Shown here: positions 11,621 to 21,594 of the stretch, piece by piece
How the letters are laid out: every line of letters starts with the position of its first letter
How positions within the stretch are numbered: the stretch's first letter is position 1
From: Panagrolaimus kolymaensis
Lineage: Eukaryota > Nematoda > Chromadorea > Rhabditida > Panagrolaimidae
DNA length: 64,000 nucleotides
Assembly (NCBI GenBank): GCA_028622995.1
Contig: JAJQJQ010000043.1
Coordinates: 434,001 to 498,000, forward strand
Reading direction: 5' to 3'
Translations under genes and position numbers: made by a program
Notes under the pieces: model-generated
What the model saw: the letters and a program-made list of their open reading frames with translations, nothing else
What the model was told of the DNA's origin: nothing
Databases searched by the model: none

Positions 11621-14600
11621 TCCAAAGAGTTGCTAATTTAGCTCTTTTTTTGGTGGGCATATTTTTTTTTCCATCCATAATTTTTTACAGTCCACGTCCA
11701 ATGAAAAAAAAAGTAACAACAAAAAAAAGAAATTATCCCGCCGCACCCCGAGCGAAGCGAGGGGTGCGGCTGTTTTAGCAATGAGAACGCCCGATCTGCT
11801 AACCGAAATTTATGATTTTTTTTATTTCGTGTAATTATGTTGATATTAGAGGGCTCTCTAGGGTCAATTTTTCGTCGCATTGACGAATTTTTAAAAAAAA
11901 TAGAAGGAAGTATAGAAAAAAAGTGCTTAATCACAACATTTTAAAAGTTCACAATGTCCCGCTGAGCGTTGCAGCAAAGTTAACGCATATTCTGGCTATA
12001 AAAATCGTTTTCTCCACCCTCAATTACCTCTATGAGTAAGCTAACTTTAAAAAACATCACATAAAAATAGATGTATGCCGCTATGGAAATTTAAATATTT
12101 TGATTTAGAGTAAAAATATCATTGGCTAAAGTTCCTTGTTATACATTTGCTGTGTGGCGTAGGCGTTGAAGGCAGTGATGTTAGGATATTTCTGTCATAG
12201 GTTCGAATCCCCACAACTTTTTTTAATAAATTGTTTTAATTGAATTGAGACAATTATATCCAAATAATTTTTTATGATTTTTAATAATGTTTTCATTAGA
12301 AAATATGCAAATTTTTAATAAAATATTCACAAATTTTACTTTTTTTATGAATATTAAGTTTCTTTATTATGAAATTAAAGCGAAATTATTTTTAACGATT
12401 TTCAATGAAATTTTTTTTAACTAAGCTTTTGGATCGTATATTTTTTTTTCTAAATTTAATTGGATTAGCATACAAAACTTTTAGGTATTCTAAACGCAAA
12501 ATTTAATTAAAAGTACGCTGACGTTTAGTTTATGAAAAGAATAAACATAGGGAACTTTTTTTATTATTTTCGGTGATTTTAATCGAAAAGTAACTTGAAT
12601 ATTTCCTTCTTATTAATTTTTATTGTTCGTTCGTTTTCGATTACTTTTGGTCGCAGTCCCAGGGCTACTAGGCTTCGCTATTTCCCATACATATTATTAT
12701 TCTTTTTCTCTCTGTTTTTTTGTATCTTATCTTGAAATCTTTTATATTAAAATAGGAAATTCACCTAAAAAATTTGCATAAATTAGAATGAAACTATATT
12801 TTGTTTTCCAAGCGCGATGAAATGATTTGGGTAATTTTCATATACATAAAAAATCAGCAAAACATGGGTTTGCTTGCTGCGCAAATTAAGTGATTTAACT
12901 ATTGTAAGCTTGCTCGATGACTATAACCTTAACTTTTTGCGAATTTTTCACAAGCTGGTATAAATTTTTTTTAATGGTTCAGTTCATTGTTTATTTTGAT
13001 TCGTGCAAAAAAAAAGTAACCGTTATAACTTTTTTTGTTAAAGTGCAATAAGTAGAAAAGGCAAAATCATCGGAAAAGTTAATTAGCTTCTGATCAATTC
13101 AAGAACCCAATAAAATTAGACCGAAAAACTTTTTTTCTTTAGATTTTTGCCAAAAAAGAGTTTTAAAGGCTTACACATGTTTCAATTTTTAGGATCTCAT
13201 TATTGAAAATTAAGTGATTAAAATAGACACGAGTGATAAGATTGTTCGGGAAAAGTTTTAATTTTTATAAAAGTCAATACAATAACTTTTTGGAAAAGTA
13301 ATTATTAAAACATAGGCATTAATACGAGTGGCAATTTTGTATTTTTCAATAAAACAAGTAAGATCGCCGACCGGAGGCAGCGGAGTTTCTAGTAATTATT
13401 GTTGCAGACGGCTCAAGAGATTAGTGCACAAGATTACTATGTAAAAAAACAAAAGGCTGTTCAGGAAAAAACTTTTAGACGGTTGAAGAGATTAAATTTT
13501 AATTGATTTGGCTTTTAGACGGCTAATGAGATTAAATTTTTTTTATTGATTTCAATAAATTATTTTATATGTTACACTGAAACAAACAGCCGCAGCACCG
13601 TCTTCGATTGTTATTACCCAACTTCTTTACCAACTATTTAATATTGAAAAATTTTTTTAAAAATGTTAAAAATTAAAAATTTTGTTTTATTCTTGATTAG
13701 ATAAGATGTAAAAGCAACTCGTATATTCGCAAGATTTTTGATGTAAAAAATGTTTTGGTGTAAATTGAAAAAAATAATAATTATAAGGTCAATTACAAAA
13801 TAAAATTTTTAGTTTTTTTTTCCAATTTTCTATTGTTTTCTGAAACAAAGCATGTTTGAAAAAAGGTATTTTAAGCAAAAAATTTAAATATAACTAATTG
13901 TCGGACCAAAAATTTTTTTACTGTTAAAAATCGAAGACGGTGCTGCGGCTGTTTGTTTCAGTGTAACATATAAAATAATTTATTGAAATCAATAAAAAAA
14001 ATTTAATCTCATTAGCCGTCTAAAAGCCAAATCAATTAAAATTTAATCTCTTCAACCGTCTAAAAGTTTTTTCCTGAACAGCCTTTTGTTTTTTTACATA
14101 GTAATCTTGTGCACTAATAATTTCTTTGCTTTTTTTATTCTCAAAATTATTTGAAACAAAACGAAAAAATTCGAAAACAAAGGAAAATAATTTTTTTTAA
14201 TGCTTACTTTTTTCTGAACAAAATTAAAAAAATAATATATTAACTTTTATTGAATCAGGTATTTATTTATCAAATCGAAATAATCTTTTTATTAACTGAC
14301 TACCTTGATTCTCCCAAAAATTATTCATCATTTAAATTATTAAAAAAAATTTATTCCTCAAAAAAATATATTACATTTTTTTTAGGAAGGCGACGGTTCG
14401 GTTATATGCGAGGATGCATGTCGGATATAATACATTATAATCGTTCAATAATTCGTGATTATCCTGGATGTTATTCCGTTCGATTGCGAGATTTATTTGT
14501 TTCATCCGATCGTTATGCCTTTGAACCACACGATCAAGTGGAATTATGTCCTTGCAATAAACCATATTGCAATTCGGCACCTTCCACATTTTCTTCTTCG

Positions 14601-14873
14601 CCTCCACCATTTTATTTAATTGCATTTACATCTTTATTATTAATAATTTTTTCGAAAATTAATAATTCCAACAATTCTTCGTCGTTATTTCCAAAAACAA
14701 CTATTTATCATCAAAATTTTTATTATTCATCACCTGCGTCGTCATCGCTTAAATCACTGCCGTCGTCGAATTCGAAATCGTCAAAAACGAAAAATAATTT
14801 CATTAATAATAAATTAGATAGTGATTCTCGAAGGATATCACAAAAATTGGTGCTTGAAATTGGTGTCTCTTAA
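3233..14873 (+). CDS. ODR-2/HOT-family Ly6-related secreted protein, 3' part (5' exons not seen)
   Basis: Exons 3233-3268, 10315-10358, 10883-10953, 11020-11096 and 14386-14873 join in phase to give about 238 residues. The order is a short NVHDPAPPLEA exon of only 36 bases, then CYSCMSPYLE, HLYRRPHAFTEKCDF, RTRNCTDLCVSLRM, YMRGCMSDI and LCPCNKPYCNS. The cysteine spacing (CxxC, C, CxxxC, GC, then CxCxxxxCN) is that of the nematode ODR-2/HOT proteins, Ly6-related and usually GPI-anchored at neuronal surfaces. A hydrophobic stretch (FYLIAFTSLLLIIF) follows, then an unusual Ser/Asn-rich tail of about 70 residues; this is longer than a normal GPI signal. The first exon listed begins with two bases of a split codon, so the signal-peptide exon lies upstream, either left of the window or unrecognised. 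Introns are about 7.0, 0.5, 0.07 and 3.3 kb. Family assignment rests on remembered family features, not an alignment. Confidence 0.8.
10807..10877 (+). repeat. (TTTTA)n microsatellite
   Basis: About eleven tandem TTTTA units, with one interrupted unit (TTTAG) near the right end. The repeat sits directly in front of the acceptor of the 10883-10953 exon and acts as its pyrimidine-rich tract. Length variation here could affect splicing of that exon. Confidence 0.95.
11741..11769 (+). repeat. GC-rich terminal hairpin of element copy 1
   Basis: CCGCACCCC at 11741-11749 pairs perfectly with GGGGTGCGG at 11761-11769 around an 11-base loop. The same hairpin is in copy 2 at 46414-46442. It stands out as the most GC-rich stretch in a very AT-rich window and lies about ten bases inside the element edge. 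Confidence 0.9.
12148..12217 (+). other. tRNA-like Pol III promoter / tRNA-derived segment (copy 1)
   Basis: TGGCGTAGGCG at 12155-12165 fits an A box, and GGTTCGAATCC at 12200-12210 is a perfect B box. The spacing matches a tRNA gene. The T-arm and acceptor stems do not pair properly, so this is not a functional tRNA; it is more likely the tRNA-derived head of a SINE-like unit. Copy 2 keeps the B box at 45973-45983 (minus strand). Confidence 0.7.
13420..14118. repeat. 699-bp inverted-repeat module (189-bp TIRs, 321-bp core), copy 1
   Basis: The left arm 13420-13608 and right arm 13930-14118 are reverse complements, beginning ATTAGTGCAC and ending GTGCACTAAT. Each arm contains internal sub-repeats of the type TTAGACGGNTNANGAGATTAAA. 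The core 13609-13929 is AT-rich and has no coding potential. The copy at 44209-44907 has the core in the same plus-strand orientation although the rest of the element is inverted. Confidence 0.9.
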
Positions 14874-15861
14874 AACTTTTTTTATTATTCTTTTTTGATC
14901 GTGTTCAAACGAAAAAAAACTTTCTTTCTTTCATTTTTGACTTTTAATAATAATAATAAATATATGCAAACTATGTTTTTAATGAGTTGACAGAGAACAA
15001 AAAAATCAAATACAAAAAAAATATTTCCTTGAGAGCCTAATGCCTTTTTCCCCAGCATTGGATCAAAAAAAGGTGGAAAAATATGCACATGGATAAGCAG
15101 GAAAATTGCAGCAAACATGCTCCAGAAGAAAAAAACAAAAAAAAAATAATTAGCATAAAGCAAGCTTCCAAGTCATAGGAAAAAATAAGCTAAATCTTTC
15201 AATCGAGCTACATAAATTTGTTAGGTCGCACTTTAGCTACAAGCTCTTTAGCAAAAAAACTAACATAAATCTCCCGAAAATTTCACGAGTTCATATAAGC
15301 CAAAACTTCCTCGACAATTTACAATAAAATAAATGTTACCGTTCAGTAAAAAACCTTTGAGTTGAATGAGAAAAAAAACTAAACAAAGATTGACTAACGT
15401 TAACTTCCAAAAAAACAAAAACATCTTTCCTTCACTAACCTAACGACGACGACCATTTATTCTTCCACCTTTCTTCATTTTTACTAAATTTACAATAGCT
15501 AGCAAAAATTTATGAGCACGAAAAATTTGAGTAACAAATAATAATGACAAAATAACGATGGGAAAAACGAGCAAAAAAAAAGCATATTCATCAAATTTAG
15601 AAGAAATAACAAGCGAAGCAACTCTTCAACCTTCAAAATGAAAGTATCCATCCACAACAAACACAAAGCAAAGAAAAACCATTGGCAAATATTTTGTTGT
15701 TTGCAGTAATCGAAAAAGCAACAACAACGATAAACCTTTTGCTTCCTTTATTTCCAAAAAAAAGCTTAGAGAAAGAAAAAATGAAGAAACAACATTTTAT
15801 TATCTTAATAATGACATACATACAATAATAAAAAACAAGACGTAAAACAATAAAACAACAA
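14874..15861. other. Convergent intergenic stretch, nothing recognised
   Basis: Lies between the 3' ends of the odr-2-like gene (+) and the unrecognised 802-residue gene (-). It is AT-rich with only short ORFs that look like chance. It presumably holds both 3' UTRs. No RNA gene or repeat seen. Confidence 0.6.
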
Positions 15862-18628
15862 TCAACGATAATTATTTTTAGTAACAAGATTAATATAGGT
15901 ATATTTACTTGGAATAGGTGGATAAATTTCTGGATCAGCAGTAGCATTAACACGACCTTTAAACGTTTGATACAGTTGAGCTTCAAGTTCATGACCACTT
16001 TTTTGTTCAGGAATCATTTCATCTTCTTTCCAAGGATCCGATTCATCTTCTTTCCAAGGAATATTTACATATTCTCGCCATGGATCAGAAACACTTTCTT
16101 TTCCACCATTCGTTCCATGTTGAGGATGAGTATCATCTTCTTTTTCAGGATCAGCTTCACTTCCTTGTTCAGAATTCATTTCATCTTCTTTTTCAGGATC
16201 AGCTTCACTTCCCTGTTCAGAATTCATTTCATCTTCTTTTTCAGGATCAACTTCACTTCCCTGTTCAGAATTCATTTCATCTTCTTTTTCATGTTCAGCT
16301 TCACTTCTTTCTTCAGGATTCATTTCATCTTCTTTTTCATGTTCAGCTTCACTTTCTTGTTCAGAATCAATTCTAACTTCTTGTTTAGGTCCACCTGGAT
16401 GATGCACATTATGATTTTCTTGAGTAAACATCGGGAGTTGAGAAGCATCGAATGGATAATAGCGCACGAGTTTTGAGAAGATTTCATCCATATATATGTT
16501 CAATGTATTCTTTAACAAAGTAAGTTCATCGGGACCACCAGGAGAAAAAAGGAGATACATTGGATCAACAGCTGATTTGAGAACACCAAATACTGTAGTC
16601 GTTGTAATATAAGTTGAATGTGGAAGCCGATCAGGTTGTGAATCGTTAGATCTAAAACACAAAGTAAAAATCAAAGGTTGATAGAGAAACAAAGAAACAA
16701 ACCTCGAGTAAGACGTAACAGGATGAAGCTTCGCATGATAACATTGAAGAACTTTGTTGACGAAATAACAAAAAGATAATAAAAGTTTCTGTAGTGGCTT
16801 GTTTTCGATTTTGGTGTTATCAACAGCTGACTTTGATGGATTTGAAGCACGAATCGCTTTACCAAGCAAAAGAATACTTTGAAGAGGTTTAATCGCTAAA
16901 AATTTCACCATAAGTTTAGCAACCACAAAAAGGAAAATAAAAACTCCAAACCTTCAAAAATTTCACGATTAACATACTGAACATGTTTTAACTCAAATGG
17001 ACAGCCAAGTTTATCAATGAGTTTATCAAGAAATTGAAGAGTGTTTTCCTTGAATTCAGCATTTAGAACATCAGAAACATTTGTAAAAGCTCGAAAAAGT
17101 GCACGAGCAATTGCTTCACCACATTCATCATTCATTGTAGGATGAACCAACGAAACATTATCCATGAATTCATCAGGTACGTTTTCTCCAATAATGAATA
17201 GTTCAAACAAAGCGATGAGATAGTTTTCAAACGTTGGTGATGAGTCATCAATTGCGCAGTACTTTCGTTGATCATACTTCGACAAAACAAAATGAAGAGC
17301 TTTTGGTATTTCTCGTTGATAGCTGGTTGATGGAATTGATAGACGATCCAATAGAAAGAATTTTGTCGTCCAGTCGACTTCATTGCATAGTTTCAAAGCT
17401 TCCGTGTTTTTAAATTCGATACGATGAGCTGAAAAAGAACGTTTAGTCGAAGTTAAAAACAAATGAGTCATACCTTTGAAATGATTTCCCAATGCTTGAA
17501 AGATTTGCTCCAAATCAAGATCATTGGATTCTTCTTTAGCAAAAAATTTGAGAAGCCAGACACACAAGTTCACAGGATTCATTGAAAGTTTGGATGAATT
17601 GAAGTCCCATTTGATTTCGTAATCCTTTGAACTAAGTTTCTTGAGAGCTCCATAGAAGATTTCAAGCCAAAATTTTGACATCTTATTTCGAGATAATTGC
17701 AAAATGATAACGTCAAGAAGTTGGTTAGGCGAAAACAATGTTGCTTTTTCTAAAACATAAAAAAGTAATGAGAGTGTAAAAAAGACAAAACATACTGCCA
17801 CGAGAGAATGCCAAGTTGATGATGATATTTTGGATAGCAAGAAGAGACGTTGGATTTCGTTGATTTGAAGGATCTTCGATGATGATTTGCAAGGTTTTGA
17901 GGAAGATGTTTCCTTTGAAGAACGGGAAGGCAGCATCGTAGCGACATACCAAAGGAAGCTGGGCGAACAACTAAAAAATATGGATACAGAAACCTTTGAG
18001 ATGACAAACAAAACTTACTCGATTGATGAAAGGCAATGTGTCGATGTCATTTTGAATTGCATGATTGAAGAAGTATTTCAATGTATCTTCAGGATCACAA
18101 ATGAGGAGCCAAGCAAGCTGAAAATGCGTCAATGTCAATAAAGCAAGTTTAAAAGGAAGAGGAAATCTTACATTCTTAGAAGCCTTCTTCCATTCATCTC
18201 CACTCAATAGGTGTTGATATCCGATTAAGCGTCCAGTTTGGTTTCGAAGTGTTCCAGTTTGAAAAAGTTTTGTTCCAAATGGACCAAAATCAAACCCTTT
18301 ACAAGAGTTAAAGTAATCCACTACCGCTCCATCAGGATCATCAATATGGTCGAAACACTGTTTGTAGAACTCATAAACTTTCTTATGATTAGTAGCTGAA
18401 CGAACATTGACAGTTTTGAAGGTTTCGGTAACACTAAAAAAAGAAGCATGTATTGAGAGAAATGAAAAAATGGTAAAAAATGAAAACTAACATGGAGAAG
18501 TCATATCTTTTGAAAACAAAACGATCAGGCATTTGATAGAGAATTTTGTCCATGTTGAATTCGTTGAATTTCCCTTCTTTCATGGCTCGAAGTTCATCCA
18601 AAAGTTCATCCGTAAAGTCGTCGTCCAT
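15862..18628 (-). CDS. Unrecognised 802-residue mostly helical protein with acidic repeat tail
   Basis: Eight exons join in phase: 18628-18492, 18433-18172, 18117-18019, 17970-17796, 17749-17474, 17428-16952, 16895-16703 and 16651-15862. It starts MDDDFTDELLDELRAMK, just after a T-rich acceptor (TTTCTAG) that could be a trans-splice site. The first 600 residues are rich in Leu/Phe/Ile with regular hydrophobic spacing, suggesting a helical-repeat fold; I see no catalytic motif, signal peptide or membrane segment. The last exon encodes about five copies of a 15-residue acidic unit (EKEDEMNSEQGSEAD) and then a short basic-hydrophobic end. The CK1-like kinase gene lies upstream on the same strand, about 470 bases away, so shared transcription is possible. 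I do not recognise the family; no function is proposed. Confidence 0.75.
16130..16375 (-). repeat. 45-bp coding minisatellite (15-residue acidic unit, about 5 copies)
   Basis: In the last exon of the 802-residue gene, units reading approximately S-E-A-E/D-H/P-E-K-E-D-E-M-N-S/P-E repeat every 45 bases, preserving the frame. Two versions alternate (AEHEKEDEM and ADPEKEDEM), which suggests unequal-crossover expansion. Confidence 0.85.
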
Positions 18629-19098
18629 CTTTAGTTGAACTAACCTAGAAAAAAAAAGAAAAATGAATAACTCGTTAAAACAATGGATTTTACGGCAAAA
18701 TGCAATCACGGCTCTTCTCCCGGCTTATGAACTTCAATGGCAAAAACAAAGGAAAGGATTAATAAGGATAATAACAAACTATGGGGTTGTAAAAAATATT
18801 CAAATTTTCAAGAAAAATAGTTTGAGAAGAAAATTTTCATAGAAAAAAATGAAAACATCAAAGACTAACGAAAAAAAAGTTTCTGAAGTTTGTCTTCCAT
18901 TTTTAGGCTATGGCTACTATTGTCAGAGTTACGTATTTTGCCAGATTAGGTAAAGCTGCTGCTGCATCAAAAAATTACAGTAATAAATTTTTTGATATCA
19001 AAGTATCAAAGTTTCAACAACAACAACAAAAGCGATAAAATTATTATTAGACAAATTTATTACACAAATAGAAAATACATTACATCAAAAACAAATTA

Positions 19099-20368
19099 TT
19101 AAATAGGAGACTGGATTTGAGATTTTAATGGAGATTTCATTTGAGATTTTGATGTTGCTGCTGTGATTGTCGAATCTTCCCAATCATATAAAGCTTCCAT
19201 ATCGGCATTGCATCGTTTTGCTGCCTAAAAAACAATCAATCATTAATCAAAAGACAAAAATTGTTTGAAACTAACCTCTTTCAATTGCTTGTACAAAAAT
19301 TCATAATCCACAGCATCAGCATAATTGAGACCATCCAAATATTTCAATATAATTGCGAGATCATCAGCACATTGGAGTTTATCATAGAGAGCTTCTTTTT
19401 GTTGTCGAGCTTTTTCTTTCATTTTCAATACAACTTTTTTATCTGATTCTTTCTTCCATGGTAAACCAATGGGAACAATAATGTCGAGGAGAAGATAAAA
19501 CCAGCTTTCGCAATCATCCTTTGGACCCATTTCGATATTCTTATGGCATGAAATTGAAGCAAATCGAACAGTTCCTTTGAAGCCAACAGTTTGTCTTGGA
19601 GTTTTTAATTCGAGTGTACCTTGACCATTGACTTTTGTAAACATTCGAGAAATACCAAAATCAAGGATGTAAATGGTATGACATTTTGCACCAGGACCAC
19701 ATGCATAATTTGCTGGTTTCAAGTCCTAAAAAACTATCAGTGAAATACATACATATTTAAAGTTATAAAAGTTAAACAAACACGATGAATGTAACCAGCG
19801 CCATGTAAACCTTCAACAGCTTCTAAACATTGATGAGCAACTCCAAGGCCTGTTCCAATTGAGAATACTTTACTTTGTCGTGCACCTTTGAGATCAGCCA
19901 ACGATTTTCCAACGAGTTGCATCACCAAGAAGAAGTACTTTTCTTTTTTACCACGATCAACGATATCGGTAAAATGCCTAATGAACCGATCATTGTCTTT
20001 TGCTGATTTTCCTTTGAACTCTTTGACAGCTTTGAGGATGGCGATCTGAAAGCAAAAAAGGATATTAGTAACTACATTATTAACATAAACACCAAAGATT
20101 TACCTCCATTTTTAGCTTTGAATGACGGCGAGTATCCAATTTCTTTTCAACTTTGAGAGCATATTGAAGATCATGGTTTTTTTCATCATGGACTAAGAAT
20201 ACAGCACCAAATCCACCTGAAAAAAAGCAAAGCATTAGTTTTTACTACTATGACCAATATAAACGTACCTTCACCAAGCATATGATCAATGATGTAAACA
20301 CCTTTACTTGAATCAATTGGAGCACCAGGACGAATACCAAGTTCATCTTCTAAATCTTCATCAGACAT
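19099..20368 (-). CDS. CK1/TTBK-like serine/threonine kinase (nematode-expanded group)
   Basis: Five exons join in phase (20368-20269, 20216-20104, 20045-19782, 19725-19276, 19224-19099) to give 350 residues. The kinase domain fills most of the protein. Visible motifs are the glycine loop GEGGFG (about residues 32-37), an ALKVEKK lysine (about 54), HRDLKPANY (about 158-166), a DFG in ILDFGISRMF (about 180), and the CK1-group stretch VRFASISCHKN...DDCESW that replaces the usual APE region. All catalytic residues are present, so it should be active. The tail is a short Ser/Thr/Lys-rich segment. The start is the first in-frame ATG; an in-frame TGA lies a short way upstream. C. elegans has many such kinases, often expressed in the male germ line; any such role here is inference. 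It may share a transcript with the downstream 802-residue gene. Confidence 0.9.
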
Positions 20369-21594
20369 TTTGGATTCTTTTTCTTTATCAAGTTGAGCAC
20401 AGAGACGACGGACGACCTTTCACAGATGACAAAAATGAAGAGAAATGAATTGAATGAAAGAATGTCTTCTCTTTTTATTGACATTTTTGAGAATGAAGAA
20501 GTTGTTCATGCAAATTTTTCAAAGTGCAGCAAGCTTTCAAAGACTCCTAAATATTTTGATAAAAGATTAATGATACAAAATAATGAAGTCAAAAGTAAGC
20601 GTAAGTAAACACGATGAAATATAAGAGTTGCAATACAAAAATGTCTAATTATCATAGCTAAAAATGTATTTACATCTTTGAAAGTTATAAAAAAATAAAC
20701 AACTTGATGCTGCAGCCCAACAAAATATTATAAGATTTATTGTAAGCTTCATTTATGTTAGTTTTCGAGGAAGTAAATATTACACGATAATCACCAGCTT
20801 CAAGGATGTTTATGTTGTAAAAAATCGGGAATGGATGGCTTTTGCTTCAAATGATTAACGATGAAGCTGCATTTTTTTTATTTTTACGAACATAAATATT
20901 GTAATTCAGCAAAACAAAATATCGAAAGTCCCTGTTTATCTACCAATTATTCGCTTGTTTCCCGTTAATCCTTAAATATTTATTATCTTCCAAAAATGAA
21001 TATCAAAAATATTTAGCAACCATTTTCTTTGATTAAAGGACCCTGTTCATTTGATCTTTTTTTCAAACTCGCGTTTGATTATTCCCTCATGCCGCAATAT
21101 TGCAAAGCCCGTAAAGTACCGTAATGTACAGTAATTTTACGGTCAAATTACTGTACTTTACGGACTCTGCAATATTGCGGCATGAGGGAATAATCAAACG
21201 CGAGTTTGAAAAAAAGATCAAATGAACAGGGTCCTTTAAAAAACTAACTAATTCATTTTTCAATCTAAAACTTTGCTTGTTTTTCTTTCATCGTTGCTTG
21301 TTGTTGCTTCATCGAAGAAAAAAAATTTTTCACAAAAAAATGACTAAATTCTTTTCGTGTTAAGAGTTTTAAAGACCATAGCTTTGTTTTTTTTTTTTGC
21401 GCGGCTTGCACGCTCTTCTCAAATTTTTTTTGTTCGTTCGATTTCAACATTCAAACTTTATTCTTTTCCTTTATTCCTTTTCGCGTTTGACTTGTTTTTT
21501 GATTTATAAAATTTTTGTTGCTAAAAATTTATTATTTCCCAAAGGTTTTAGTCCAAACTCGGCTTGCTTGCACCAATTGACATCAGTAAAAATC
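20369..21594. other. Divergent intergenic region with one palindromic MITE
   Basis: Between the kinase start (-) and the Nup98-Nup96 start (+). It contains the 207-bp TTAA-flanked palindrome. The rest is AT-rich with no convincing ORF or RNA gene; it must hold both promoters. Confidence 0.6.
21033..21239. mobile_element. 207-bp palindromic MITE with TTAA ends, copy 1
   Basis: Almost the whole element folds on itself: TTAAAGGACC...GATCTTTTTTTC on the left mirrors GAAAAAAAGATC...GGTCCTTTAA on the right, with only a few mismatches near the centre. TTAA at both ends fits a piggyBac-type target duplication. A second 207-bp member is at 55764-55970. The middle carries a nested smaller inverted repeat (GTACAGTAATTTTACG region). 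Confidence 0.9.

Larger units (their letters stand above)
11731..14118 (+). mobile_element. 2.4-kb non-coding mobile element, copy 1, in an intron of the odr-2-like gene
   Basis: Defined by comparison with 44209-46452. The outer part (11731-13419) matches the reverse complement of 44908-46452 almost base for base, apart from a few substitutions and about 145 bases (near 13017-13161) missing from copy 2. The element begins AATTATCCCG, next to a GC-rich hairpin. It contains a tRNA-like Pol III promoter at 12155-12210. It ends in a 699-bp module with 189-bp terminal inverted repeats around a 321-bp core. I found no ORF resembling a transposase or reverse transcriptase, so this is a non-autonomous element. 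The near identity of the copies implies recent movement or copying. Confidence 0.85.

Noticed and set aside
11638..11934. 98-codon ORF, also conserved in element copy 2 (46249-46488)
   Set aside because: Its conservation is explained by the element being duplicated; the reading frame crosses the GC hairpin and the element edge, and the protein has no family features.
12148..12217. Functional tRNA gene
   Set aside because: A and B boxes are present but T-arm and acceptor stems do not pair and no anticodon loop is definable.
15967..16476. 169-codon plus-strand ORF with Phe/Arg repeats
   Set aside because: It is the antisense shadow of the acidic repeat exon of the minus-strand gene; the periodicity comes from the 45-base repeat.
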